A stretch of DNA of 11,814 nt from Candidatus Omnitrophota bacterium. GTDB taxonomy: Bacteria > Omnitrophota > Gorgyraeia > Kaelpiales > Kaelpiaceae. Of the stretch, positions 1 through 5,739 are shown one piece after another. Positions within the stretch are counted from its first letter, which is position 1, and each line of letters begins with the position of its first letter. Location of the stretch: the NCBI GenBank assembly GCA_028717465.1, contig JAQUNS010000008.1:1-11814 (forward strand). The letters are read 5' to 3'. Below the pieces are notes generated by a model. The model ran no database searches. It saw only the letters and a program-made list of their open reading frames with translations, and was not told the DNA's origin. The position numbers and the translations under genes were made by a program.

Positions 1-1
1 C

Positions 2-325
2 CGTTCTAAAGTAGGCAGGCATACCAAGATAAAACATTTTTCTTACATCGGTGATGCCTGTATCGGAAACAATGTTAATATAGGGGCCGGCACTGTAGTG
101 GCTAATTATGACGGTAAAAGTAAAAACAGGACAATAATAAGAGACAATGCTTTTATAGGAAGCAATACTACTCTGGTGGCTCCTGTTGAAGTAGGCAAGG
201 GCGCCATAACAGGGGCAGGCAGTGTTGTAACTAAAAACAGTAAAATAGCCGCAGGCGAAACTGTTGTCGGAGTGCCTGCCAGGGTATTGAAGAAAAAATG
301 CAACACAGATGAACACAGATTATAA
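2..325 (+). CDS. glmU: Bifunctional UDP-GlcNAc synthesis enzyme GlmU, C-terminal part (5' truncated by window edge)
   Basis: This open frame runs from the window edge to TAA at 323-325 (107 codons) and matches the C-terminal left-handed beta-helix acetyltransferase domain of GlmU. That domain converts glucosamine-1-phosphate and acetyl-CoA to GlcNAc-1-P; the uridylyltransferase half would lie upstream. Visible family motifs are KHFSYIGD (fragment residues 11-18, with the expected catalytic-base His at 12), [23 protein letters not shown] and the hexapeptide-like [11 protein letters not shown]. The last six residues, TDEHRL, do not resemble a GlmU tail. They are encoded by an intergenic-type CACAGAT repeat that runs into the gene end. 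The next gene is prs, an order also common in Firmicutes (glmU-prs-ctc-pth). The family call is secure; the missing N-terminal half cannot be judged. Confidence 0.93.
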   Translation, partial: RSKVGRHTKIKHFSYIGDACIGNNVNIGAGTVVANYDGKSKNRTIIRDNAFIGSNTTLVAPVEVGKGAITGAGSVVTKNSKIAAGETVVGVPARVLKKKCNTDEHRL

Positions 326-384
326 AAAACCACAGATAGCCACCTGCGCCAATCTCGTGATATTTTATCTGCGTAATCTGTGCT
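304..384. repeat. CACAGAT/ATCTGTG interspersed repeat, copy 1 (glmU end to prs leader)
   Basis: CACAGAT occurs at 304-310, 314-320 and 331-337. The inverted form follows as ATCTGCG at 367-373 and ATCTGTG at 376-382. CACAGATTA (314-322) is the exact reverse complement of TAATCTGTG (374-382), a 9 bp stem with a loop of about 51 nt. The left arm is translated as the end of GlmU, whose stop codon falls between the arms. The right arm ends five bases before the prs Shine-Dalgarno. The 11-mer TAATCTGTGCT (374-384) recurs exactly at 1533-1543. I cannot say whether this is a mobile repeat, a regulatory site or a degenerate remnant. Confidence 0.7.
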
Positions 385-388
385 AAAT

Positions 389-393
389 GGAGG
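389..393 (+). promoter_or_regulatory. Ribosome binding site deciding the prs start
   Basis: GGAGG at 389-393 lies seven bases before ATG 401. A GTG at 380 is in frame upstream of it, but that start would place this Shine-Dalgarno inside the gene and would begin the protein in repeat sequence. Confidence 0.75.
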
Positions 394-400
394 AAAAACA

Positions 401-1339
401 ATGGATAGGTTGACTATATTTTCCGGTAATGCCAATATGGAGCTTGCTAAAAAGATATGCGATTATCTGGGCGTAAAGTTAGGGGAGGCTTCGGTTACAA
501 GGTTTAGCGAAGGGGAGATAAGCTTAAAAATAGAGCAGAATATAAGAGGCAACGATGTATTTATAATTCAACCTACTTGTTCGCCCCCCAATGATAATCT
601 GATGGAGCTTCTTATTATGATTGACGCCCTTAAAAGGGCATCTGCTGTCAGGATTACTGCGGTTATTCCTTATTTCGGCTATGCCCGCCAGGACAGGAAA
701 GATCAGCCCCGTGTTCCGATATCGGCTAAATTGGTTGCTAACCTTATTACTGTTGCAGGTGCCAACAGAGTTCTTACGATGGATTTGCATGCCGGCCAGA
801 TTCAGGGTTTTTTTGATATACCTTTGGATAATCTGCTGGCAGTAAAGATTTTTGTCGACCACATTAAGAAGAACGTGGATTGTTCCAATTTAACCGTTGT
901 ATCTCCTGATGTCGGCGGAATTAAAATGGCTAGAGCTTATGCTAAAAAACTAGGCGTGCCCTTGGCCATAGTCGATAAACGCAGAATCAGTACAGATAAA
1001 ACCGAAGCCATGAATATATTGGGAGAGATAGAAGGCAGGGATGTCTGTATTATCGATGATATAGTAGCCACAGCCGGATCCTTAGTCGAAGCGGTAGAAG
1101 CTCTTAAAAGCAAGGGTGCCAAGGCTGTTTATGCCGGGATAACCCATCCGGTTATTTCTGGCCCTGCCCCAGAGCGGCTAAAGAAATCTTCTATAAAAAA
1201 GATATATGTCACAGACACTATTCCTTTGGGCAAGGAAAAGGCTATTGATAAAATAGAGGTTCTTTCTGTAGCCCCGCTTTTAGGAGAGGCGATCAAAAGA
1301 ATCCATAAGGAAGTTTCTATAAGCGTATTGTTTGATTGA
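401..1339 (+). CDS. prs: Ribose-phosphate pyrophosphokinase (PRPP synthase)
   Basis: The product (312 aa) is a class I PRPP synthase, which transfers pyrophosphate from ATP to ribose-5-phosphate in the cytosol to supply nucleotide, His and Trp synthesis. Length is close to E. coli Prs (about 315 aa). Motifs in order are FSEGEI (35-40), YARQDRK (94-100), DLHAGQIQGFFDIP (128-141, catalytic-region His 130), VVSPDVGG (166-173), the flexible-loop KRR (193-195), the ribose-5-phosphate loop DDIVATAGS (219-227) and the family-type tail SISVLF. I chose ATG 401 because it gives the standard N-terminus (MDRLTIFSGNAN) and has a well-spaced GGAGG. One oddity is that the third loop aspartate, usual in the DDMIDT type, is Ala 223 here. 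The gene is flanked by two copies of the CACAGAT/ATCTGTG repeat. Confidence 0.97.
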   Translation: MDRLTIFSGNANMELAKKICDYLGVKLGEASVTRFSEGEISLKIEQNIRGNDVFIIQPTCSPPNDNLMELLIMIDALKRASAVRITAVIPYFGYARQDRKDQPRVPISAKLVANLITVAGANRVLTMDLHAGQIQGFFDIPLDNLLAVKIFVDHIKKNVDCSNLTVVSPDVGGIKMARAYAKKLGVPLAIVDKRRISTDKTEAMNILGEIEGRDVCIIDDIVATAGSLVEAVEALKSKGAKAVYAGITHPVISGPAPERLKKSSIKKIYVTDTIPLGKEKAIDKIEVLSVAPLLGEAIKRIHKEVSISVLFD

Positions 1340-1406
1340 TAAACTGCTTGCAAATTAGATGGTTTTTGTGGTATATAGTATGACCCTCTTAAATTGGGTG
1401 ATATAG

Positions 1407-1433
1407 GTAATCATATATTTTTGATATGATTAC
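1407..1433. repeat. Perfect 10 bp inverted repeat with 7 nt loop
   Basis: GTAATCATAT (1407-1416) and ATATGATTAC (1424-1433) are exact reverse complements around a 7 nt loop. The stem is AT-rich and no T-run follows, so it does not look like a standard intrinsic terminator. It could be an operator, an mRNA-end hairpin after prs, or a chance palindrome. Confidence 0.6.
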
Positions 1434-1459
1434 ACCGATTGAATTAAGTAGGTTTTGTT

Positions 1460-1482
1460 CAGTAAATATTAGTTGTTTACTG
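1460..1482. repeat. Perfect 7 bp inverted repeat upstream of rplY
   Basis: CAGTAAA (1460-1466) and TTTACTG (1476-1482) are exact reverse complements. A G-T and an A-T pair could extend the stem to 9 pairs with a 5 nt loop. The following bases are T-rich but interrupted (1483-1500). It could be a weak terminator after prs or an operator near the rplY promoter. Confidence 0.45.
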
Positions 1483-1500
1483 TTTGTATATTGTTTTAAT

Positions 1501-1543
1501 TAATCTATGTAATCGGGTTTTGTAAATCTGTGTAATCTGTGCT
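1501..1543. repeat. CACAGAT/ATCTGTG repeat, copy 2 (tandem units in rplY leader)
   Basis: Near-tandem units TAATCTATG (1501-1509), a decayed TAATC (1510-1514), AAATCTGTG (1524-1532) and TAATCTGTG (1533-1541) run up to the rplY Shine-Dalgarno. The terminal TAATCTGTGCT (1533-1543) is identical to the end of copy 1 before prs, and each copy stops five bases before GGAGG (389 and 1549). The copies therefore share both sequence and position relative to the next gene. Confidence 0.65.
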
Positions 1544-1557
1544 CATTAGGAGGAATA

Positions 1558-2241
1558 ATGGAAAAGTTAAGGATTGATGTTAAAAGAAGAGACGGCGTCG
1601 GCAAAAAATATGCCGGCATAATAAGGCGGAAAGGTATTGTTCCGGCCATACTATACAAGAAGGGTGTTAATATTCCGATTGAGCTCAAAGAAGCTGATTT
1701 AGTTAGGATTCTTCACGAAGCACATTCTGAGAGCTTTATTGCCGAGATTCACGTTGTTTCCGGTAAAGGGGAAGAGATAAAGACTGCTATCTTAAAAGAT
1801 GTCGAACATGATGTAATAAAAGGCAGAATAATACATGTTGATTTTCAGGAGATCTCTTTAGACGAGATAATAAAGATTAAAGTCCCTCTTGAGATTAAAG
1901 GCGAGCCTGTCGGCGTAAAAAGAGACGGCGGAGTACTTGACCATCTGTTGCGGGAGGTTGAAATAGAGTGCAAGGCCTCTGAAGTGATGTCAAAAATAGA
2001 GATCAATGTCGACAATATGCAGATAGGTGATTCTTTACACCTTTCGGATCTGAGCTTACCCCCGGGAGTTAAATTAACCGGTGATTCTAGCAGAGTATTT
2101 GTCCATGTTGTTGCGCCTAGAGAAGAGATGGTTGAAGAGAAGGTTGAATCTGAGGTTGCGCAAGAACCTGAAGTTATAAAAGAGAGAAAGCCAAAAGAGG
2201 AAGAGCCGGAAGAGCCGAAAAAGAAAGGCGCCGAACAGTAA
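1558..2241 (+). CDS. rplY: 50S ribosomal protein L25, long CTC/TL5 form
   Basis: The product (227 aa) is the long form of bL25, which binds 5S rRNA in the large subunit. The N-terminal 5S-binding domain covers about residues 1-92, with the family-typical RRDGVGKKYAGIIRRKGIVPAILY at 10-33. The TL5/CTC C-terminal beta domain covers about 93-190, including HVDFQEI and the IKVPLEIKGEPVGVKRDGGVLD region. Residues from about 190 to the end form a low-complexity tail of Glu, Lys and Pro, a common variable extension in this form. The start ATG 1558 has GGAGG at 1549-1553, rather close at 4 nt. pth follows after 7 nt, the prs-ctc-pth order of Firmicutes. E. coli L25 is much shorter (about 94 aa) and lacks the second domain. 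Confidence 0.96.
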   Translation: MEKLRIDVKRRDGVGKKYAGIIRRKGIVPAILYKKGVNIPIELKEADLVRILHEAHSESFIAEIHVVSGKGEEIKTAILKDVEHDVIKGRIIHVDFQEISLDEIIKIKVPLEIKGEPVGVKRDGGVLDHLLREVEIECKASEVMSKIEINVDNMQIGDSLHLSDLSLPPGVKLTGDSSRVFVHVVAPREEMVEEKVESEVAQEPEVIKERKPKEEEPEEPKKKGAEQ

Positions 2242-2248
2242 GATTAGC

Positions 2249-2890
2249 ATGCTGCTACTATGCGGACTTGGCAACCCTGGATTGAAGTATCAAAACAGCT
2301 TGCATAATCTTGGATTTATGGTTCTGGATAAAATAGCCCAGGATCACGGCCTGTCTTTTAAAAAGAATAGATGCAAATCCCAAGTAGCTGTTACAGATAA
2401 AAAGTCTATCGAATCTAAAACCAAAACTGCCAAAGCTATAGCGAGATTCCTAAAATTCAACAGGACATTGTCTTTGAACAGTGTTTTTTTAGCGAAACCC
2501 TGTAATTTTATGAATTTAAGCGGAGAAGCTGTTCTCTGCCTTAAAAGAAGGTATGGGTTTAAAAACTCAGATATTATGGTTATCTGTGACGATTTTAATC
2601 TGGATAAAGGAGTGTTAAGGCTGAAATCCCGGGGCGGCTGCGGAGGGCATAATGGATTAAGATCGATAATAAGTGCGATAGAAACAGAAGATTTTCCCCG
2701 GATAAGGATAGGCATAGGCCAGCCTCAAAATAGCGCAACCCTAGAAGATTATGTCCTTAATCCGATTGACAAGAGAGAACAGGATGAATATGCTCAGATA
2801 ATAAAAAAAACAGTTGAATTAATCTATTTTTACCTCAAAGAGGGTGTTGATAAGGCCATGTCTTATTACAATAATATTAAATCAGTTTAA
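2249..2890 (+). CDS. pth: Peptidyl-tRNA hydrolase
   Basis: Pth cleaves peptidyl-tRNA released by drop-off so that tRNA is recycled. The N-terminus CGLGNPGLKYQNSLHNLGF carries Asn 9 and the catalytic His 19. Further conserved parts are FMNLSGEAV (87-95, Asn 89), the ICDDFNL strand with the catalytic-pair Asp at 114, GGHNGL (132-137, Asn 135) and RIRIGIG (151-157). The protein is 213 aa against about 194 in E. coli. The extra length lies mainly between about residues 45 and 78, a Lys/Ser/Thr-rich segment before the FMNLSG strand. The ATG is 7 nt after the rplY stop and lacks a clear Shine-Dalgarno, so translation probably depends on coupling. The call is secure. Confidence 0.95.
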   Translation: MLLLCGLGNPGLKYQNSLHNLGFMVLDKIAQDHGLSFKKNRCKSQVAVTDKKSIESKTKTAKAIARFLKFNRTLSLNSVFLAKPCNFMNLSGEAVLCLKRRYGFKNSDIMVICDDFNLDKGVLRLKSRGGCGGHNGLRSIISAIETEDFPRIRIGIGQPQNSATLEDYVLNPIDKREQDEYAQIIKKTVELIYFYLKEGVDKAMSYYNNIKSV

Positions 2891-2896
2891 GGTTGC

Positions 2897-2910
2897 TAAC
2901 AATTTTGTTA
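2897..2910. repeat. Short palindrome in the pth-rpsF gap
   Basis: TAACAA (2897-2902) and TTGTTA (2905-2910) are exact reverse complements separated by two T residues. They lie 38 nt before the rpsF Shine-Dalgarno in the only gap longer than 20 bp between pth and lpxI. An operator is conceivable; chance is equally possible in AT-rich DNA. Confidence 0.3.
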
Positions 2911-2947
2911 TGTGTTAATATCGTCTGCTAAAAGGGGAGAGAGTTTA

Positions 2948-3235
2948 ATGAAAAAATATGAAATAATGTTTATTTTGCGTCCTGACATGAGTGAAGCAGA
3001 AGCAATCTCTGAGATGGACGAGATTAAGGCTAAGATAACTAAAAAAAATGGCAAAGTTTTAGCGTTTAATATCTGGCAGAGAAGGCAGTTAGCCTATCCT
3101 ATGAAGAAATTCCAGGAGGGGATATATGTTTTGGGGGATTTTGAAATGCCAGAGAGCGCTTCCATAGATCTTGCCGGCGAGTGGAAGCTAGATGCTAATA
3201 TACTGAGATTTCTTATAGTAAAAAAGGAGAGTTAA
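2948..3235 (+). CDS. rpsF: 30S ribosomal protein S6
   Basis: The product (95 aa) is bS6, which pairs with S18 on the small-subunit platform. Recognisable parts are the first strand MKKYEIMFILRPDM, the helix rich in Glu and Ile, WQRRQLAYPMKKFQEGIYVL (residues 43-62, matching the WGKRxLAYPI signature) and the final strand ILRFLIVKKE. ATG 2948 is preferred because the S6 fold begins there and GGGGAGAGAG lies at 2934-2943. An in-frame start at 2912 would add 12 residues outside the family pattern. The stop codon abuts the ssb start with no gap. The order rpsF-ssb-rpsR-rplI is widespread; in E. coli the ssb place is taken by its relative priB. Confidence 0.96.
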   Translation: MKKYEIMFILRPDMSEAEAISEMDEIKAKITKKNGKVLAFNIWQRRQLAYPMKKFQEGIYVLGDFEMPESASIDLAGEWKLDANILRFLIVKKES

Positions 3236-3667
3236 ATGCCCAGCCTTAATAAAGTATTGTTAATGGGTAATTTAACGCGCGATCCTGAGATGCGTTATAC
3301 CCCATCCGGTACATCGGTAGTAAGTTTTGGCATTGCGGTTAACAGGTCTTTTAAAACCCAAGTCGGAGACAAAAAAGAAGAGACCTGTTTTGTAAGAATA
3401 GTAACTTTCGGAAAACAAGCCGAATCGTGCAATAAATATCTTGCCAAAGGAAGGCTGGTTTTTATAGAGGGGCGCCTTCAGTATAGGAATTGGGAGTATG
3501 AAGGCAAAAAATATAACGCTTTAGATGTTATAGCTGACAGGGTTCAGTTTTTGAGCAGAGGCAAAGAAGATGGAGCAGTGTTTTCTGAGCCTGAAGAAGA
3601 CGTTACGCCAGAAGAGATGCCCGAAGATAATTCAGGCTTAACAGAAGAAGGTGAGGTGCCATTTTGA
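3236..3667 (+). CDS. ssb: Single-stranded DNA-binding protein
   Basis: The product (143 aa) is a bacterial SSB with one OB fold (about residues 1-110). Typical segments are LNKVLLMGNLTRDPEMRYTPSGTSVVSFGIAVNR at the start, then FVRIVTFGKQAE and KGRLVFIEGRLQYRNWEYEGKKY. The C-terminal part is acidic and Pro-containing and ends in EGEVPF, equivalent to the DDDIPF tail that recruits replication and repair partners, so the gene is complete. GGAGAG at 3226-3231 serves the ATG, which directly follows the rpsF stop. The dnaB helicase is three genes downstream, consistent with a role in chromosome replication. The stop overlaps the rpsR start. Confidence 0.96.
   Translation: MPSLNKVLLMGNLTRDPEMRYTPSGTSVVSFGIAVNRSFKTQVGDKKEETCFVRIVTFGKQAESCNKYLAKGRLVFIEGRLQYRNWEYEGKKYNALDVIADRVQFLSRGKEDGAVFSEPEEDVTPEEMPEDNSGLTEEGEVPF
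3653..3656 (+). promoter_or_regulatory. Ribosome binding site supporting the rpsR TTG start
   Basis: GAGG lies seven bases before TTG 3664, inside the ssb tail codons. The alternative in-frame ATG at 3697 has only A-rich sequence before it and no Shine-Dalgarno. Confidence 0.55.
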
Positions 3668-3924
3668 AGAGTGAAAAGACCAGATTCGCAAAAAAAATGC
3701 CTGCTAAAAACATCAAAAGAAAAAAGAAGTATTGCAGGTTCTGCGCTAAAGATATAAAGGATATAGATTATAAGGATATCGATTTGCTGCAGAATTTTAC
3801 CAGTGACAGGGGCAAGATGAGAACAAGAAATTCAAGCGGCAACTGCGCCAAGCATCAAAGAAAGATGTCTGCCGCTATTAAAAATGCCAGAATAATGGGG
3901 CTGCTGCCTTTTGTGACCGACTGA
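3664..3924 (+). CDS. rpsR: 30S ribosomal protein S18, zinc-binding (C+) type
   Basis: The product (86 aa from the TTG start) is bS18, the partner of S6. The conserved core runs from KKKYCRFCAKDIKDIDYKDIDLL through the GKMRTRNSSGNCAKHQRKM region to ARIMGLLPFV. Cys 24, Cys 27, Cys 61 and His 64 give a CxxC...CxxH set, the pattern of the zinc-binding C+ S18 form; E. coli S18 lacks these cysteines. The TTG at 3664 overlaps the ssb stop (TTGA) and has GAGG at good spacing. Starting at ATG 3697 would still keep the whole conserved core, so the first 11 residues are uncertain. The stop shares one base with the rplI ATG. Confidence 0.95.
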   Translation: MKSEKTRFAKKMPAKNIKRKKKYCRFCAKDIKDIDYKDIDLLQNFTSDRGKMRTRNSSGNCAKHQRKMSAAIKNARIMGLLPFVTD

Positions 3925-4367
3925 TGAAAGTAATACTACTGGAAGACTATAAAGGCCTGGGTTTAAAGCGTGATTTAGTCAATGTAAAGAATGGTTACGC
4001 TTATAATTTTCTGATTCCCAAAGGCATAGCTTGCCAAGCAACTCCTGCTGCTTTAAAAGACTTTGAGGCCAGAGAGAGCTCAGATAATAAAAAAAAGGCC
4101 AGGGTGTTAAATAGGCTTAAAGAACTGAAAGAGAAGCTCTCGGGAGTATCTCTTACCATAAAGGTTAAAGCCGGAGAGGAAGAGAAAATGTATGGTGCGG
4201 TGACCAATATAGATATAGCCAGGTCTTTAAAAGAAGAGGGTTTTGAAATAGATAGGCATGCAATTATATTGGATGAGCCCATAAAGGAGCTGGGTGTTTA
4301 TCAAGTGCCGGTTAGCTTACATTCTGATATCGTAGCCAAGGTTAAGGTTTGGGTTGTCAAAGAGTGA
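3924..4367 (+). CDS. rplI: 50S ribosomal protein L9
   Basis: The product (147 aa, against 149 in E. coli) is bL9. The N-terminal domain has the signature MKVILLEDYKGLGLKRDLVNVKNGYAYNFLIPKG (residues 1-34), with the GLG and GYAYNFLIPKG parts that contact 23S rRNA. A charged connecting helix follows (about 41-72, rich in Lys, Glu and Arg). The C-terminal domain carries KMYGAVTNIDIARSL and ends VAKVKVWVV. The ATG overlaps the rpsR stop by one base (TGATG) and no separate Shine-Dalgarno is seen, so translational coupling is likely. dnaB begins four bases after the stop, the same rplI-dnaB adjacency seen in many bacteria. Confidence 0.97.
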   Translation: MKVILLEDYKGLGLKRDLVNVKNGYAYNFLIPKGIACQATPAALKDFEARESSDNKKKARVLNRLKELKEKLSGVSLTIKVKAGEEEKMYGAVTNIDIARSLKEEGFEIDRHAIILDEPIKELGVYQVPVSLHSDIVAKVKVWVVKE

Positions 4368-4371
4368 TTTA

Positions 4372-5739
4372 ATGGTAAAATCTTCGAAAAAATCCAACCT
4401 GCCGTTAGAGCAGGTTCCGCCTCAAAATATAGAAGCTGAAATCGCTGTTTTAGGTTCTATGCTGCTCTCTTCAGATGCCATAGCGCAGTCAATAGAAATA
4501 CTGGAAGAAAATTATTTTTACAAAGATGCCCATAAGGCCATTTTCAGCACCATAGTGAGCCTCTACGATAATAATTCTGCCGTAGATTTACTTACGCTTT
4601 CCGAAGAGCTGAAAAACAGAGGCTCTTTAGACGAGATAGGGGGTCCGGCATATCTTGCCCAAATCTCTAATTCTGTGCCTTCAGCCGCCAACATTCAACA
4701 TTATGCCAGAATAGTAAAAGAAAAATATATTCTGCGCTCTCTGATAGACAGCTCAACCGGCATAATAAAGAAGTGCTATCAGTCATTAGAAAATGTAGAT
4801 ACATTGTTGGATGAGTCAGAGAGGGCTATTTTTGAGATAGTCGGCCATAAGATGGAAGGCAAAATATCTTCCATGAAAGACCTTATCAAATCCAGCATTA
4901 CAACAATAGACAGCCTTTACCAAAGGCAGAGCACTATAACAGGCGTATCTACAGGGTACAGCGACTTCGACTCTCTTACGGCAGGATTACAGAATTCCGA
5001 TTTAATTATAGTAGCCGGTAGGCCGTCTATGGGCAAATCTGCTTTTGTCTGCTGTATCGCAGAACATGCGATACTGGAAGAGAAAGTGCCCGTTGCCATA
5101 TTCAGCTTGGAAATGTCCAAAGAGCAGTTAGTCCATAGGATGCTCTGTTCCCATGCTCATGTAAATGCCCATAAGGTTAGGCGCGGATTTTTAACTCCGG
5201 AGGACTGGCCTAAACTTACAAGCGCAGCCGGCAAACTTGCCGAAGCTCCGCTTTATATAGACGATACGGCAGGATCAAGCATATTGGAACTGCGGGCTAA
5301 AGCTCGCAGGCTTAAAGCCCACCACAATATCAAGCTTATGATAGTTGACTATATGCAGCTTATGAGGTGTAGTTATCATTTTGAAAACAGGCAACAGGAG
5401 ATATCTGAAATATCACGCAGCTTGAAAGATTTGGCCAGGGAATTAAACATACCGCTTATTGCGGTGAGCCAGCTTTCCAGGGCCGCTGAGATGAGACAGG
5501 ACAAGAGGCCCCAGTTATCCGACTTACGCGAATCCGGAGCTATAGAGCAAGATGCTGACCTGGTTGTACTACTATTTAGAGAAGAGTATTACAAGCCTTC
5601 TGAGGAAGAGGGCAAGGGCGTGGCAGATGTCATTATAGCCAAGCAGAGAAACGGCCCGGTTGATACAGTAAAGCTTGCATTTATAAAAGAGTATACCCGG
5701 TTTGAAAACCTTTACAGAATGGAGGTCAATTTAAGTTGA
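4372..5739 (+). CDS. dnaB: Replicative DNA helicase DnaB
   Basis: The product (455 aa) is the hexameric 5'-3' helicase of the replication fork. The N-terminal helical domain starts PPQNIEAEIAVLGSMLL (16-32). The RecA-like domain has Walker A GRPSMGKS (216-223), SLEMSKEQL (245-253), Walker B LMIVDYMQL (322-330), VSQLSRAAE (365-373), the LSDLRESGAIEQDADLV segment (382-398) and the arginine-finger region AKQRNGP (423-429). No intein interrupts these motifs. ATG 4372 is preferred; an in-frame TTG at 4354 would begin inside rplI. No strong Shine-Dalgarno is visible before ATG 4372, so coupling to rplI is probable. The stop overlaps the bamA TTG (TTGA), joining the replication block to the envelope block. 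Confidence 0.97.
   Translation: MVKSSKKSNLPLEQVPPQNIEAEIAVLGSMLLSSDAIAQSIEILEENYFYKDAHKAIFSTIVSLYDNNSAVDLLTLSEELKNRGSLDEIGGPAYLAQISNSVPSAANIQHYARIVKEKYILRSLIDSSTGIIKKCYQSLENVDTLLDESERAIFEIVGHKMEGKISSMKDLIKSSITTIDSLYQRQSTITGVSTGYSDFDSLTAGLQNSDLIIVAGRPSMGKSAFVCCIAEHAILEEKVPVAIFSLEMSKEQLVHRMLCSHAHVNAHKVRRGFLTPEDWPKLTSAAGKLAEAPLYIDDTAGSSILELRAKARRLKAHHNIKLMIVDYMQLMRCSYHFENRQQEISEISRSLKDLARELNIPLIAVSQLSRAAEMRQDKRPQLSDLRESGAIEQDADLVVLLFREEYYKPSEEEGKGVADVIIAKQRNGPVDTVKLAFIKEYTRFENLYRMEVNLS
5721..5725 (+). promoter_or_regulatory. Ribosome binding site supporting the bamA TTG start
   Basis: GGAGG lies ten bases before TTG 5736, within the dnaB 3' end. Starting here yields an intact signal peptide, which supports the unusual TTG. 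Confidence 0.65.

Larger units (their letters stand above)
1340..1557. other. 218 bp prs-rplY gap: AT-rich, two hairpins and repeat copy 2
   Basis: This is the longest gap in the window. It contains two perfect short inverted repeats (1407-1433 and 1460-1482), then tandem ATCTGTG-type units (1501-1543), then the rplY Shine-Dalgarno. I found no convincing small ORF or tRNA. TTGATA at 1421-1426 and TTGTTT at 1473-1478 resemble -35 boxes, but no strong -10 sits at proper spacing; TTTAAT at 1495-1500, 16 bp after TTGTTT, is the best candidate. A promoter for rplY and downstream genes here is likely by context but is not demonstrated. Confidence 0.5.

Noticed and set aside
304..384. CRISPR array
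   Set aside because: Units are 7-9 bp, partly inverted, and have no regular spacers or cas genes nearby.
380..400. GTG 380 as the prs start
   Set aside because: It would translate repeat sequence and the GGAGG itself. ATG 401 gives the standard PRPP synthase N-terminus.
106..435. Open frames on the - strand, including 106-435, 2344-2715 and 8966-9349
   Set aside because: They lie opposite strongly recognised + strand genes, have no family resemblance and no Shine-Dalgarno, and look like shadows of codon bias.
1407..1433. Intrinsic terminator after prs
   Set aside because: The stem is AT-rich and no run of T follows, so it is kept only as an inverted repeat of unknown role.
2905..2934. Promoter with TTGTTA and TAAAAG 18 bp apart before rpsF
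   Set aside because: The -10 would touch the Shine-Dalgarno and transcription would begin too close to the start codon.
2912..2947. Upstream in-frame start for rpsF
   Set aside because: It adds 12 residues not found in S6 and ignores the strong GGGGAGAGAG before ATG 2948.
5017..5360. Intein in DnaB (a frequent insertion site)
   Set aside because: The Walker A to Walker B region is continuous and of normal length, with no splicing motifs.
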